From: Rhizobium chutanense
GTDB taxonomy: Bacteria; Pseudomonadota; Alphaproteobacteria; Rhizobiales; Rhizobiaceae
NCBI RefSeq assembly: GCF_002531935.1
Contig: NZ_NWSV01000006.1
Span: 62,001-126,000 of the forward strand
Length of the DNA: 64,000 bases
Direction: 5' to 3'
In this document: positions 1 to 8,041 of the stretch, in pieces
Layout of the letters: every line of letters starts with the position of its first letter
How positions within the stretch are numbered: position 1 is the stretch's first letter
Translations under genes and position numbers: made by a program
The notes under the pieces: generated by a model
Told to the model about the DNA's origin: nothing
What the model saw: only the letters and a program-made list of their open reading frames with translations
The model's database searches: none

Positions 1-200
1 ATCTTCACCCAGCATCCGCGTCCCGGAAGCTCGCGCTTCAGGTCGGCGACGATGGTTCCATCGGGAGCGGCAACGAAGCGGATCAGTTCTTCCGGCGATC
101 CGCTTTCGCGCGTCACGATGCACATGCGTCCGTTCACGTCATAACCTGCAAGATCGTCGTCCTCATCAGGGAGAGCGTCCGGCTCATGCGCGGTCATCAT
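1..200 (-). CDS. ylxR: YlxR-family (DUF448) RNA-binding protein, 3' part missing
   Basis: The first 66 codons of a gene that runs off the left edge. The protein begins [16 protein letters not shown], then has the YlxR core: a Cys-Ile-Val-Thr-Arg stretch, ELIRFV, a PDG turn and the GRGCW motif around residues 59-63. YlxR is a small RNA-binding protein usually encoded behind nusA, and in alphaproteobacteria it is often fused to an L7Ae-like domain; whether that fusion exists here cannot be seen. The ATG overlaps the nusA stop in an ATGA junction, so it is translationally coupled to nusA and belongs to the rimP-nusA operon. A second ATG directly follows the first and could be the true start. Confidence 0.85.
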   Translation of the reverse strand, partial: MMTAHEPDALPDEDDDLAGYDVNGRMCIVTRESGSPEELIRFVAAPDGTIVADLKRELPGRGCWVK

Positions 201-1804
201 GCTTCTTGTTCGGCTTCAGCGTCGGTGACCTCTTCTTCGGTCTCCTTCGCCAGATCCTCTTGCGTGATCCAGCCGGCCGAAAGGCGGGCCTGGACGATCA
301 TCTGCTCGGCCTCGACGCGCGAGACGTCGAACTTCGAGAACAGGCCTTCGAACTTCTTGGTTTCGCCGTTCTTGCGTTCCGTCCAGCCGACCAGATCGTC
401 GGCGGCGCAACCGGCAAAGTCTTCGATGGTCTTGATGCCGTCTTCGCCGAGCGCCACCATCATCTGGGCGGTGATGCCGTCGATTTCGCGCAACTCGTCC
501 TGAACGCCGAGCGCCTTGCGCTTCTCGTCCATCTCGGCTTCGAGACGCTCGAGGAATTCGCGGGCGCGCTGCTGGATTTCCTGCGCCGTCTCTTCGTCGA
601 AACCGTCGATCGAGGAGATTTCGTCGAGATCGACGTAAGCCAGTTCTTCAACCGCGGCAAAGCCTTCCGAAGCCAGAACCTGGCCGACCATTTCGTCGAC
701 GTCAAGCGAATCCATGAACAGGTTGGTGCGCTCGTTGAATTCCTTCTGACGGCGTTCCGATTCCTCGGCTTCCGTCATGATGTCGATATCCCAGCCGGTC
801 AGCTGCGAGGCGAGGCGGACGTTCTGGCCGCGGCGGCCGATCGCCAGCGACAGCTGCTCGTCGGGAACGACGACTTCGATGCGCTCGGCATCCTCGTCGA
901 GAACGACCTTGGCGACTTCGGCCGGCTGCAAGGCGTTGACGACGAAGGTCGCCGGATCCTGGCTCCACGGAATGATGTCGATCTTTTCGCCCTGGAGCTC
1001 GCCGACGACGGCCTGGACGCGCGAGCCGCGCATACCGACGCAGGCGCCGACCGGATCGATCGAACTGTCGTTCGAAATCACGGCGATCTTGGCACGCGAA
1101 CCGGGATCGCGGGCGACCGACTTCACCTGGATGATGCCGTCGTAAATTTCCGGCACTTCCATGGTGAACAGCTTCACCATGAACTGCGGATGCGTGCGCG
1201 ACAGGAAGATCTGCGGGCCGCGCTGCTCGCGACGGACGTCGTAGACATAGGCACGGACGCGGTCGCCGTAACGGACGTTTTCGCGCGGGATCATTTCGTC
1301 GCGGCGGATGATGCCTTCGCCACGGCCGAGATCGACGATGACGTTCCCGTATTCGACGCGCTTGACGGTGCCGTTGACGATTTCGCCGGTGCGATCCTTG
1401 AATTCGTCGAACTGGCGGTCACGCTCGGCTTCACGCACTTTCTGCACGATCACCTGCTTGGCGGACTGTGCGGCGATACGGCCGAAATCCATCGGCGGCA
1501 GCGGATCGGCGATGAAATCGCCGAGGGCGGCGTCCGGGTTGCGGTCGCGGGCGAGTTCCAGCGGGATCTGCGTCGAATAATCCTCGGCCTTGTCGACGAC
1601 TTCGAGCAGGCGCTGCAGACGGATTTCGCCGGTCTTCGGATTGATGTCGGCCCGGATGTTGGATTCGGTGCCGTAACGGGAGCGTGCCGCCTTCTGGATA
1701 GCGTCGGCCATTGCGGCCAGCACGATCTCGCGGTCGATGACCTTTTCGCGCGCCACTGCATCTGCGATCTGCAGAAGTTCGAGCCGGTTCGCACTGACTG
1801 CCAT
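197..1804 (-). CDS. nusA: Transcription termination/antitermination factor NusA
   Basis: NusA (535 aa) binds RNA polymerase and nascent RNA and modulates pausing, termination and antitermination. Visible in order: N-terminal RNAP-binding domain (1-125), S1 domain around residues 135-200 ([20 protein letters not shown]), two KH domains with the [11 protein letters not shown] and [14 protein letters not shown] signatures, and a C-terminal half with two helix-hairpin-helix acidic repeats, ending in a very acidic tail. The acidic-repeat extension is normal for proteobacterial NusA. A GGAGA ribosome site precedes the ATG by about 8 nt. It follows rimP by 59 nt and overlaps ylxR by 4 nt. NusA commonly autoregulates its operon, which is relevant to the leader hairpin upstream of rimP. 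Confidence 0.98.
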   Translation of the reverse strand: MAVSANRLELLQIADAVAREKVIDREIVLAAMADAIQKAARSRYGTESNIRADINPKTGEIRLQRLLEVVDKAEDYSTQIPLELARDRNPDAALGDFIADPLPPMDFGRIAAQSAKQVIVQKVREAERDRQFDEFKDRTGEIVNGTVKRVEYGNVIVDLGRGEGIIRRDEMIPRENVRYGDRVRAYVYDVRREQRGPQIFLSRTHPQFMVKLFTMEVPEIYDGIIQVKSVARDPGSRAKIAVISNDSSIDPVGACVGMRGSRVQAVVGELQGEKIDIIPWSQDPATFVVNALQPAEVAKVVLDEDAERIEVVVPDEQLSLAIGRRGQNVRLASQLTGWDIDIMTEAEESERRQKEFNERTNLFMDSLDVDEMVGQVLASEGFAAVEELAYVDLDEISSIDGFDEETAQEIQQRAREFLERLEAEMDEKRKALGVQDELREIDGITAQMMVALGEDGIKTIEDFAGCAADDLVGWTERKNGETKKFEGLFSKFDVSRVEAEQMIVQARLSAGWITQEDLAKETEEEVTDAEAEQEA

Positions 1805-1863
1805 TGTCTTGTTTCTCCGTCTTTACTCCAGGGTTCCCGTCCCTGGAGCGGTCTGTTGATCGG

Positions 1864-2469
1864 TTATTCCTGGTCGTCCGCTTCGTTCTGGTTGGCGGCC
1901 TGGGCTTTCGCCAGCTTGTCGGCGCGCAACGCGTCGCGGATCAGGTCGTCGGTCAGAATGAGCTTCGCATCGCTGAGCGCCGTGAAGGGAATGGTGACCT
2001 TCTGCTCTTCCCCGTAAGCGACCTGGTCACGCTCGAGCGTGAAACCATCTGCGCCTGCTTCGACGATCTTGCCGCGGAAGCGCTTGCGATTATCGATCAG
2101 GATCGACGTTTCGCATTTCACAAGGTGGCCCTGCCAGCGGACGAAATCAGATTTCCGCACCATCGGACGGTCGATGCCGGGCGAAGACACTTCGAGATGA
2201 TACTCTTTATCGATCGGATCTTCCACATCGAGGACGGGAGAAATCGCCATCGAGACTTCTTCGCAGTCCTGAACCGTCATCGTGCCGTCGTTGCGTTCGG
2301 CCATGACCTGCATCGTCGCGCCGTTCTGGTTCAGCATCCGGACGCGGATCAGCCGGAAGCCCAGGCCGATGAGGACGGGTTCGATGATATCGGCAAGACG
2401 CTGGTCAAGCCCGGTTTCGGTAATCAGCCGCGGCTCAAGTTCGTTGTCTGCGTTCGTCATGTCCGACAA
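1864..2469 (-). CDS. rimP: Ribosome maturation factor RimP
   Basis: RimP (201 aa) assists 30S subunit maturation. The N-terminal domain carries the VLDVEDPI and [13 protein letters not shown] signatures typical of the family (about residues 85-110), followed by the small SH3-like C-terminal domain. Start choice: an AGGAG lies 8 nt before a TTG at 2469, giving a protein that begins with the TTG-encoded Met, then [11 protein letters not shown]. The ATG at 2460 is three codons further in and has no well-placed ribosome site; an upstream ATG at 2493 is unlikely. First gene of the rimP-nusA-ylxR operon, with a promoter at 2575-2603 and a terminator-like hairpin between promoter and gene. Confidence 0.95.
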   Translation of the reverse strand: MSDMTNADNELEPRLITETGLDQRLADIIEPVLIGLGFRLIRVRMLNQNGATMQVMAERNDGTMTVQDCEEVSMAISPVLDVEDPIDKEYHLEVSSPGIDRPMVRKSDFVRWQGHLVKCETSILIDNRKRFRGKIVEAGADGFTLERDQVAYGEEQKVTIPFTALSDAKLILTDDLIRDALRADKLAKAQAANQNEADDQE

Positions 2470-2513
2470 GCGGTGTGCTCCTCGCAATTTCATGCTGTTC
2501 GGGCGATCGAGCT

Positions 2514-2547
2514 AATAAAAAAGAGCGGGTCCTTGCGGCCCACTCTT
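2514..2547 (-). terminator. Intrinsic terminator/attenuator in the rimP leader
   Basis: On the minus strand AAGAGTGGG and CCCGCTCTT pair (9 bp, one G-T wobble) around a 9-nt loop and are followed by TTTTTTATTAGC. This is a textbook Rho-independent terminator, yet it lies about 20 nt after the predicted transcription start of rimP and 45 nt before the rimP start codon, with no other minus-strand gene for it to end. It should therefore act as a premature terminator or attenuator. A 12-codon reading frame (2550 down to 2512, MKSGPQGPALFY) runs through the hairpin and stops at its T-run, but has no clear ribosome site. Confidence 0.8.
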
Positions 2548-2574
2548 CATCAAGCGATCAAGAATTTGAGAGCC

Positions 2575-2603
2575 ATATAGTCGGGTTTTTCCGAAATTGC
2601 AAG
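2575..2603 (-). promoter_or_regulatory. Sigma70-type promoter of rimP-nusA
   Basis: CTTGCA (2598-2603) and CTATAT (2575-2580) on the minus strand with exactly 17 bp between them match the alphaproteobacterial housekeeping promoter. Transcription should start near 2568, giving a leader of about 100 nt that contains the terminator-like hairpin. Confidence 0.75.
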
Positions 2604-2714
2604 GTCCGCGACCGATTCCGTCAATTCGCTCGCCGCGCGTCAACAGACCTATGGCCAGCGCCGGTCTTGCGCATATATTGCCGGTGCGGCGCAATAACAA
2701 AAACGGGAGAAATC

Positions 2715-4346
2715 GTGGCCTACACTTCCTCGACCTTGGCGCCGTTGCGCCACGATACCTACCGCACCATCTGGTTCGCCAGCCTGTCCTCGAATTTCGG
2801 CGGCCTGATCCAGGCGGTCGGTGCTGCCTGGATGATGACGACGATCACCGCCTCGGAGGATATGGTGGCGCTGGTGCAGACGTCGACCGCGTTGCCGATC
2901 ATGCTGTTTTCGCTGATATCGGGCGCCCTGGCCGATAATTACGACCGCCGCCGGGTCATGCTGACGGCGCAGTGCATGATGCTGGCGGTTTCTGCGCTGC
3001 TGACAGCCACAGCCCTTCTCGGCTGGATTACCCCCTGGCTGCTGCTCTTTTTCACCTTCCTGATCGGCTGCGGCACCGCGCTCAACAATCCCTCCTGGCA
3101 GGCCTCGGTCGGCGACATGGTGCCGCGCGCCGATCTGCCGGGCGCCGTCACCCTAAACAGCATGGGTTTCAACATCACCCGCAGCGTCGGCCCGGCGATC
3201 GGCGGCGTCATCGTCGCAGCCGCAGGCGCCGCCGCGGCCTTCGCGGTGAACACCGCAAGTTACCTCGCATTGATCTATGCTCTGCTGCGCTGGCGCCCGA
3301 GTACGCCGGTCTCTACTTTGCCGCGCGAGGCGCTCGGCAGCGCCATCTTCGCCGGCCTGCGTTATGTCTCGATGTCGCCCAATCTCGAGAAAGTTCTCGT
3401 CAGGGGATTGCTCTTCGGCATCGGCGCCAGCTCGATCCTGGCACTGCTGCCGGTCGTCGCCCTCAACCTGGTTGCCGGCGGCCCGCTGACCTACGGCTTC
3501 ATGCTCGGCGCCTTCGGCATCGGCGCGATCGGTGGCGCGGTGCTGAGCGCGAGAATTCGCCAGGCGTTTTCCAGCGAGACGATCATCCGCCTGGCCTTTG
3601 CCGGCTTTGCGCTGAGCGCCGTCATCGCCGCCTTCAGCCCAAGCGCTATCCTCACCTCCGCCGGGCTGCTCGTCTCCGGCGCCTGCTGGGTCTCCGCCCT
3701 GTCGCTGTTCAACACCATCGTCCAGCTGTCGACGCCGCGCTGGGTGGTCGGCCGGGCGCTGTCGCTCTATCAGACCGTCACCTTCGGCGGCATCGCCGGC
3801 GGCAGCTGGCTCTGGGGCGTGGCCGCCGATCGCTACGGCGTCGCCGACGCGCTGTTGATGTCATCCGTTGTCATGTTGCTCGGCATCGCCATCGGGCTGC
3901 GTTTTTCCATGCCGGCCTTCGCCTCGCTCAACCTCGATCCGCTGAACCGCTTCACCGAGCCGGCCTTGAGCCTCGACATCACGCCGCGCAGCGGCCCGAT
4001 CGTCATCCAGGTGGATTACGAGATTGGCGATGACGACCTTGCCGAGTTCATGGAGCTGATGGGCGAGCGCCGCCGTATCCGCATCCGCGACGGCGCCCGC
4101 AACTGGGCGCTGATGCGCGATCTCGAAAATCCCGGGCTCTGGACGGAAACCTACCATACGTCGACCTGGGTCGAATATATCAGGCACAACCAGCGGCGCA
4201 CGCAGGCCGATGCCGAAAACATCGACAGGATTCGCGCCCTTCATCGCGGCGAAGGTCTGCCGCATGTCCACCGCATGATCGAACGCCAGGCGATCCCGCC
4301 CGACAACGACGTCTTCCATAAGGCGCCGATCGATCTGCATCATTGA
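2715..4346 (+). CDS. MFS exporter with C-terminal soluble domain (MFS_3/EntS type)
   Basis: A 543-aa integral membrane protein. Residues 1-400 form the 12-helix major facilitator fold, with the loop motif ADNYDRRRVM after helix 2 matching the MFS A-motif. The last 130 residues are soluble and rich in charged and aromatic residues (GPIVIQVDYEI...TYHTSTWVEYIRH), resembling the monooxygenase-like ABM domain found in transmembrane secretion effector (PF05977) proteins. Family members export siderophores or hydrophobic compounds; the substrate here is unknown. The GTG at 2715 is chosen because GGGAGA lies 4 nt before it and homology begins there; the longer upstream frame overlaps the rimP leader. 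Divergent from rimP, no close partner gene. Confidence 0.85.
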   Translation: MAYTSSTLAPLRHDTYRTIWFASLSSNFGGLIQAVGAAWMMTTITASEDMVALVQTSTALPIMLFSLISGALADNYDRRRVMLTAQCMMLAVSALLTATALLGWITPWLLLFFTFLIGCGTALNNPSWQASVGDMVPRADLPGAVTLNSMGFNITRSVGPAIGGVIVAAAGAAAAFAVNTASYLALIYALLRWRPSTPVSTLPREALGSAIFAGLRYVSMSPNLEKVLVRGLLFGIGASSILALLPVVALNLVAGGPLTYGFMLGAFGIGAIGGAVLSARIRQAFSSETIIRLAFAGFALSAVIAAFSPSAILTSAGLLVSGACWVSALSLFNTIVQLSTPRWVVGRALSLYQTVTFGGIAGGSWLWGVAADRYGVADALLMSSVVMLLGIAIGLRFSMPAFASLNLDPLNRFTEPALSLDITPRSGPIVIQVDYEIGDDDLAEFMELMGERRRIRIRDGARNWALMRDLENPGLWTETYHTSTWVEYIRHNQRRTQADAENIDRIRALHRGEGLPHVHRMIERQAIPPDNDVFHKAPIDLHH

Positions 4347-4359
4347 GAACAGAAGCCGG

Positions 4360-5619
4360 TTACTTCAGCTTGCCCTTCATCGTCGCCTCGGGAAAACAGG
4401 TCGGCTTCATGCCGTTCTTTGCCTGCCACTGGCCAATCGAACGCCGCGTCTTGTAGCCCGGCAGGCCGTCGGAACCGCCGACATCGTAGCCCTGCCGTTC
4501 CAGCGCCTTCTGCATGGCGGCGACATCCGAGCGCAGCATCTTGCCGACATCGCCCCATTGGCCCTCGAAGGTGCCGCCGTTGGAGGCAATGCGGTCGGCG
4601 AGATTGCCGATATAGAGGGCATAGAGGTCGGAGTTATTGTACTCTTTGATGACGTAGAAATTCGGCGTGACGATGAATTCCGGCCCGTCGCGGCCGGCCG
4701 GAACCAGCATCATCCCCTGAGCCTTCATCTCCGACGACGGAAAATCCTTGCCGGAGATGCGCTCGATGCCGAGCGAGGCCCAGTGCGACAGCGGTTTTGC
4801 CAGATCGGGTCCTTCCTGGGCGCAGGAGACCGCTTCGGGGATCGACACCTCGAAGCCCCAGTCGCGGTCGCGCTGCCAGCCTTTCCTAACCAGGAAATTG
4901 GCGATCGAGGCGAGCGTATCGGGCACCGAGGTCCAGATGTTGCGATGGCCGTCACCGTCGAAATCGACGGCATATTTCAGATAGCTGGTCGGCATGAATT
5001 GCGGCTGGCCGAGCGCGCCGGCCGACGACCCTTTGAAATCGGCAGGTGTGACGTCGCCGCCGTCGAGAATATGCAGCGCGGCCACCAACTCGGTGCGGAA
5101 CATCTCCTTGCGCGTCGACATGAAAGCCTTGGTCGCCAGCACCTCGACCGCCGAATTCGGGATCTTCGCCGCGCCGAAGCCGGTCTCCCGGCCCCAGATG
5201 GCAAGCACGATCGAGCCCGGCACGCCATAGGTCTTCTCGATCCGCTTCAGCGTCGAGCCGTATTGCGCGGCAAAGCTCCGCCCTGTCGCGGCAAGCTTCC
5301 TCAGCCGGTCCTCGTTGAAATAGGGACCGGGCGAGGAAAACTCGGCCTGCGTCTGCTTCTGCTCCTTCGGCGGCGGGAAGCCGGGCGGAGCGAGATCGGG
5401 CAGGTTCCAGTTCAGCGTGACGCCGGAGAAAGCCGCCTGGAAAGTTTTTTCGGAGATACCACCCGCCTTCGCCTCGGGCCAGAGGTCTTTCTGCACCCAG
5501 GTTTCGAACTGCGCTTCGACATCGGCTTTCGAAGGGGCTGCGTAGCAGGGGAGAGGGAGGAGGGCGGCTGTTATAGCGAGTGCGAGTATTCGCAGCCGGC
5601 GTGGAATACTCTTCGGCAT
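4360..5619 (-). CDS. Membrane-bound lytic murein transglycosylase, MltB family
   Basis: A 419-aa exported enzyme that cleaves peptidoglycan glycan strands to 1,6-anhydro products. MPKSIPRRLRILALAITAAL to CYAAP is a signal peptide. The SLT_2 domain (about 30-330) contains WGRETGFG, with the catalytic Glu, and SSAGALGQPQFMPTSYL. A C-terminal peptidoglycan-binding domain (about 355-415) shows DVAAMQKALERQGYD and DGLPGYKTRRSI. The ATG at 5619 follows GGGGGA by 5 nt; the ATG at 5634 is less likely. It lies 11 nt after recR on the same strand and may be cotranscribed, although a function shared with recombination is not implied. Confidence 0.92.
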   Translation of the reverse strand: MPKSIPRRLRILALAITAALLPLPCYAAPSKADVEAQFETWVQKDLWPEAKAGGISEKTFQAAFSGVTLNWNLPDLAPPGFPPPKEQKQTQAEFSSPGPYFNEDRLRKLAATGRSFAAQYGSTLKRIEKTYGVPGSIVLAIWGRETGFGAAKIPNSAVEVLATKAFMSTRKEMFRTELVAALHILDGGDVTPADFKGSSAGALGQPQFMPTSYLKYAVDFDGDGHRNIWTSVPDTLASIANFLVRKGWQRDRDWGFEVSIPEAVSCAQEGPDLAKPLSHWASLGIERISGKDFPSSEMKAQGMMLVPAGRDGPEFIVTPNFYVIKEYNNSDLYALYIGNLADRIASNGGTFEGQWGDVGKMLRSDVAAMQKALERQGYDVGGSDGLPGYKTRRSIGQWQAKNGMKPTCFPEATMKGKLK

Positions 5620-5630
5620 ACGAATCCCCC

Positions 5631-6236
5631 TCATATCACCGTCCGCGCCCGAAGGGCCGCTGCCAGCGTGCCCTCGTCGAGATAGTCGAGTTCACCGCCG
5701 ACCGGCACGCCATGCGCCAGCCGGGTGATCTTCACCTCGAGCCCCTGCAACTGGTCGGTGATGTAATGCGCCGTCGTCTGACCCTCGACGGTCGCATTGA
5801 CTGCGATGATCAGTTCCCGGATACCGCCTTCGCCGATCCGGTCGATCAGCCCGCGAATATTGAGATCGTCGGGCCCGATCCCGTCGAGCGGCGACAGCGT
5901 GCCGCCGAGCACATGATAGGCAGCGTTCATCGCGCCGGCCCGCTCCAGCGCCCAGAGGTCCGAAACGTCCTCGACGACGATGATGACGGACTGATCGCGC
6001 TGCGTATCGGTGCAGACGGTGCAGGGATCTGTTGTATCGACATTGCCGCAGCGCGAGCAGATTTTCACCTTGTCATAGGCCTCGCCCATCGCATTCCATA
6101 GGGGCCCCAGCAGCTGGTCCTTCTTCTTGATCAGATGCAGCGCCGCTCGGCGGGCCGAGCGCGGCCCGAGGCCCGGCACCTTCGCCAGAAGCTGGATGAG
6201 TTTTTCGATTTCGGGGCCGGTGACTCGTTTTGCCAT
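5631..6236 (-). CDS. recR: Recombination mediator protein RecR
   Basis: RecR (201 aa) works with RecF and RecO to load RecA on gapped DNA. It has an N-terminal helix-hairpin-helix ([17 protein letters not shown]), a four-Cys zinc finger ([16 protein letters not shown], residues 58-73), a TOPRIM domain ([14 protein letters not shown]) and the C-terminal Walker-like [10 protein letters not shown]. All key residues are present. In most bacteria recR follows ybaB closely; here 1.46 kb with a MOSC gene and a secreted orphan separates them. recF is elsewhere in this window (20865-21989). Confidence 0.98.
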   Translation of the reverse strand: MAKRVTGPEIEKLIQLLAKVPGLGPRSARRAALHLIKKKDQLLGPLWNAMGEAYDKVKICSRCGNVDTTDPCTVCTDTQRDQSVIIVVEDVSDLWALERAGAMNAAYHVLGGTLSPLDGIGPDDLNIRGLIDRIGEGGIRELIIAVNATVEGQTTAHYITDQLQGLEVKITRLAHGVPVGGELDYLDEGTLAAALRARTVI

Positions 6237-6293
6237 GCGCCGTTCTTAGCTGATATGGAACGAAAACGGAATCGCGGAAGGATCGGCCATCCC

Positions 6294-6911
6294 ATGAAAA
6301 TCCTGGCGCTCTGCACCGGCAATCCGGAAAGGCTGGCCGGCAAGAACTACAAGACCGGCATCTTCAAACACGCGGTCAACGGCGCGGTGATGATCGATAC
6401 CGAAGGTCTGGTCGGCGATGCCATCTGCAACCGCAAACACCATGGCGGCGTCGATCAGGCAGTCTATATCGAGGGATCGCTGACACTCGACTGGTGGAGC
6501 AGGGAATTACGCAGGCCATACGAGCCCGGCACCTTCGGTGAAAACCTGGTGATCTCAGGTCTCGACAATCGCGACGTTGCCGTCGGCGACCGCTTTGTGT
6601 CAGGCGATCTCACCCTCGAAGTCACGTCGTGCCGCATGCCTTGCGCCACCTTCGCCGCCAGGATGGCCGATCCGAAATTCGTCAAGCGCTACACCGCCGC
6701 CGCCCGCCCCGGCCTTTATTGCCGCGTTATCAGCGGCGGCGTCGCCGAGGCCGGAACGCCGGTGGAGCATCAGCCCTTTTCCGGAGAGAAGGTGACGATG
6801 CCGGAGCTGATGAAAACATTCGGGCGGCAGCTTTCGGAGGTGGACCGGGCGCGATATCTCGCCGCTCCAATTCACTACAAGCTGCGGGCGATTCTGGAAG
6901 CGCAGTGCTAA
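6294..6911 (+). CDS. MOSC domain protein, YiiM-like
   Basis: A 205-aa cytosolic protein with the MOSC beta-barrel of molybdenum-cofactor sulfurases. Motifs include KHHGGVDQAVY, GTFGENL, VAVGDRF and SCRMPCATF, whose Cys is the candidate persulfide or Mo-binding residue. The C-terminal EVDRARYLAAPIHYKLRAIL matches the helical tail of YiiM, which helps detoxify N-hydroxylated purines. The ATG at 6294 is preceded by GGAAGGA at a long spacing of about 11 nt; an in-frame ATG at 6255 is possible. It is divergent from recR and sits inside what is usually a ybaB-recR junction. Confidence 0.85.
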   Translation: MKILALCTGNPERLAGKNYKTGIFKHAVNGAVMIDTEGLVGDAICNRKHHGGVDQAVYIEGSLTLDWWSRELRRPYEPGTFGENLVISGLDNRDVAVGDRFVSGDLTLEVTSCRMPCATFAARMADPKFVKRYTAAARPGLYCRVISGGVAEAGTPVEHQPFSGEKVTMPELMKTFGRQLSEVDRARYLAAPIHYKLRAILEAQC

Positions 6912-6954
6912 AAGCAGTTTCTAGCCGCGCATCGAAGCCGTGGATAAGTATCAG

Positions 6955-7530
6955 TTATTTCAAGCACGGAACTCGCCGGACGAAAGAGGGCAACAGGAAC
7001 ATACCCTTTCGCTCATCCTCATTTAGGAGCGCCTTCCGTTCAACGTGAATGTTCATATGCTTGCCGCACGCTACGGATAGAGCAGTCAAAAAGCCGAATG
7101 CGATGTGCGACGTTTCGTCTTTTGCGGAAATCTCGGTCACGGGGATCGCAAAGGATATCGCTACTTTCGGCGTGTCCTGCTCCTGGTTCTGTTCTAACTC
7201 CTTAAGGCAGTCGTAAACCGCAGAATCGGGTTCACTTTTATTGGAGGAGGCCAAGGTCAAATTGCAGATCGGAATGACATCGCTGCATATTACATTGCCA
7301 TCGATAGACCAGACTAGCCTGGATTTTCGCCAGGTTTCAAATTTGACCAGCTCCATATACCACTTGTGTTCGCCATCGCGAACTTTGTAGAAAATCTTGG
7401 TGTCGTCACCCGGTTTAAATTGGTCAAAGACATAAACGGGTTTGCTTGGATCGCATTGACTTGCATTGACAGCAGTTGGCGCGGCCAGGGTAGCGGCGAG
7501 GAAAAGGCGAAAAACGCCCGCGATCTTCAT
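6955..7530 (-). CDS. Hypothetical secreted protein
   Basis: A 191-aa protein of unknown family. MKIAGVFRLFLAATLAAPTA to VNASQ is a signal peptide with an Ala-X-Ala-like cleavage region, so it is probably periplasmic. The mature part is acidic in the middle and basic at the end and holds several Cys that could form disulfides. AAGG lies about 6 nt before the ATG at 7530; longer upstream starts would destroy the signal peptide. Base composition is visibly more AT-rich than the flanking recR and ybaB, which suggests recent acquisition. I do not recognise a homologous family. Confidence 0.7.
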   Translation of the reverse strand: MKIAGVFRLFLAATLAAPTAVNASQCDPSKPVYVFDQFKPGDDTKIFYKVRDGEHKWYMELVKFETWRKSRLVWSIDGNVICSDVIPICNLTLASSNKSEPDSAVYDCLKELEQNQEQDTPKVAISFAIPVTEISAKDETSHIAFGFLTALSVACGKHMNIHVERKALLNEDERKGMFLLPSFVRRVPCLK

Positions 7531-7637
7531 GAAAAACCTTATGAGATCTGTGAAATTACTTGCTGAAAAATTGAGAGCAATTCCAGCAAAAGTATGGCGT
7601 GGCTTCGCGCCAGGAATTGCTTGAAACAAACGTATAG

Positions 7638-7672
7638 AGCATTTCCCGTGATCTGCGGAAAACGGAAATGCT
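7638..7672. repeat. Small intergenic palindrome
   Basis: AGCATTTCC and GGAAATGCT flank a 17-nt centre, with extra pairing GT/AC inside. Neither strand has a T-run, so it is not a convincing terminator. Its form resembles the short palindromic units scattered between Rhizobium genes, but no second copy is in this window. Confidence 0.4.
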
Positions 7673-7694
7673 TTGAGGGTCGACCCGCTGCTTG

Positions 7695-8018
7695 TCAGAA
7701 CGGCAGCTTGAAGCCCGGCGGGATCGGCAGGCCGGCGGTCAGCGCCTTGGTCTTTTCGGCGGCGAGCGCCTCGGCCTTGTCCTTGGCGTCCTTGTGGGCG
7801 GCGACGATCAGGTCCTCGAGGATCTCGACGTCGTCTTCCTTGAACAGCGAGGGGTCGATCTTCAGGCTCTTGAGTTCGCCCTTGCCGGAGATGACGACGG
7901 TAACGAGGCCGCCGCCCGCCTTGCCTTCGGCCGTGAGCTCGGCGATCTCCGCCTGCATCTGCTCCATCTTGGCCTGCATTTCCTTGACTTTGCCCATCAT
8001 GCCCATGATGTCGCGCAT
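7695..8018 (-). CDS. ybaB: Nucleoid-associated protein, YbaB/EbfC family
   Basis: A 107-aa DNA-binding dimer. It shows the family pattern: Met-rich N-terminal helix ([20 protein letters not shown]), central beta strands [20 protein letters not shown] and a C-terminal helix [16 protein letters not shown]. It follows dnaX by 23 nt on the same strand, the usual dnaX-ybaB arrangement; recR, the usual third gene, is displaced by 1.46 kb. An extension [10 protein letters not shown] at the C-terminus is common in alphaproteobacteria. Confidence 0.97.
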   Translation of the reverse strand: MRDIMGMMGKVKEMQAKMEQMQAEIAELTAEGKAGGGLVTVVISGKGELKSLKIDPSLFKEDDVEILEDLIVAAHKDAKDKAEALAAEKTKALTAGLPIPPGFKLPF

Positions 8019-8041
8019 CGTCTCGCTCCTTGTTGAAACTT

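Noticed and set aside
206-2017. Long plus-strand reading frame (603 codons) opposite nusA
   Set aside because: It is a shadow of the high-GC nusA gene. It has no recognisable domain and no ribosome site, while nusA is certain.
2550-2700. 62-codon minus-strand frame reaching upstream of the rimP promoter
   Set aside because: It starts before the predicted transcription start. Only its last 12 codons are in the leader and were kept as a possible peptide.
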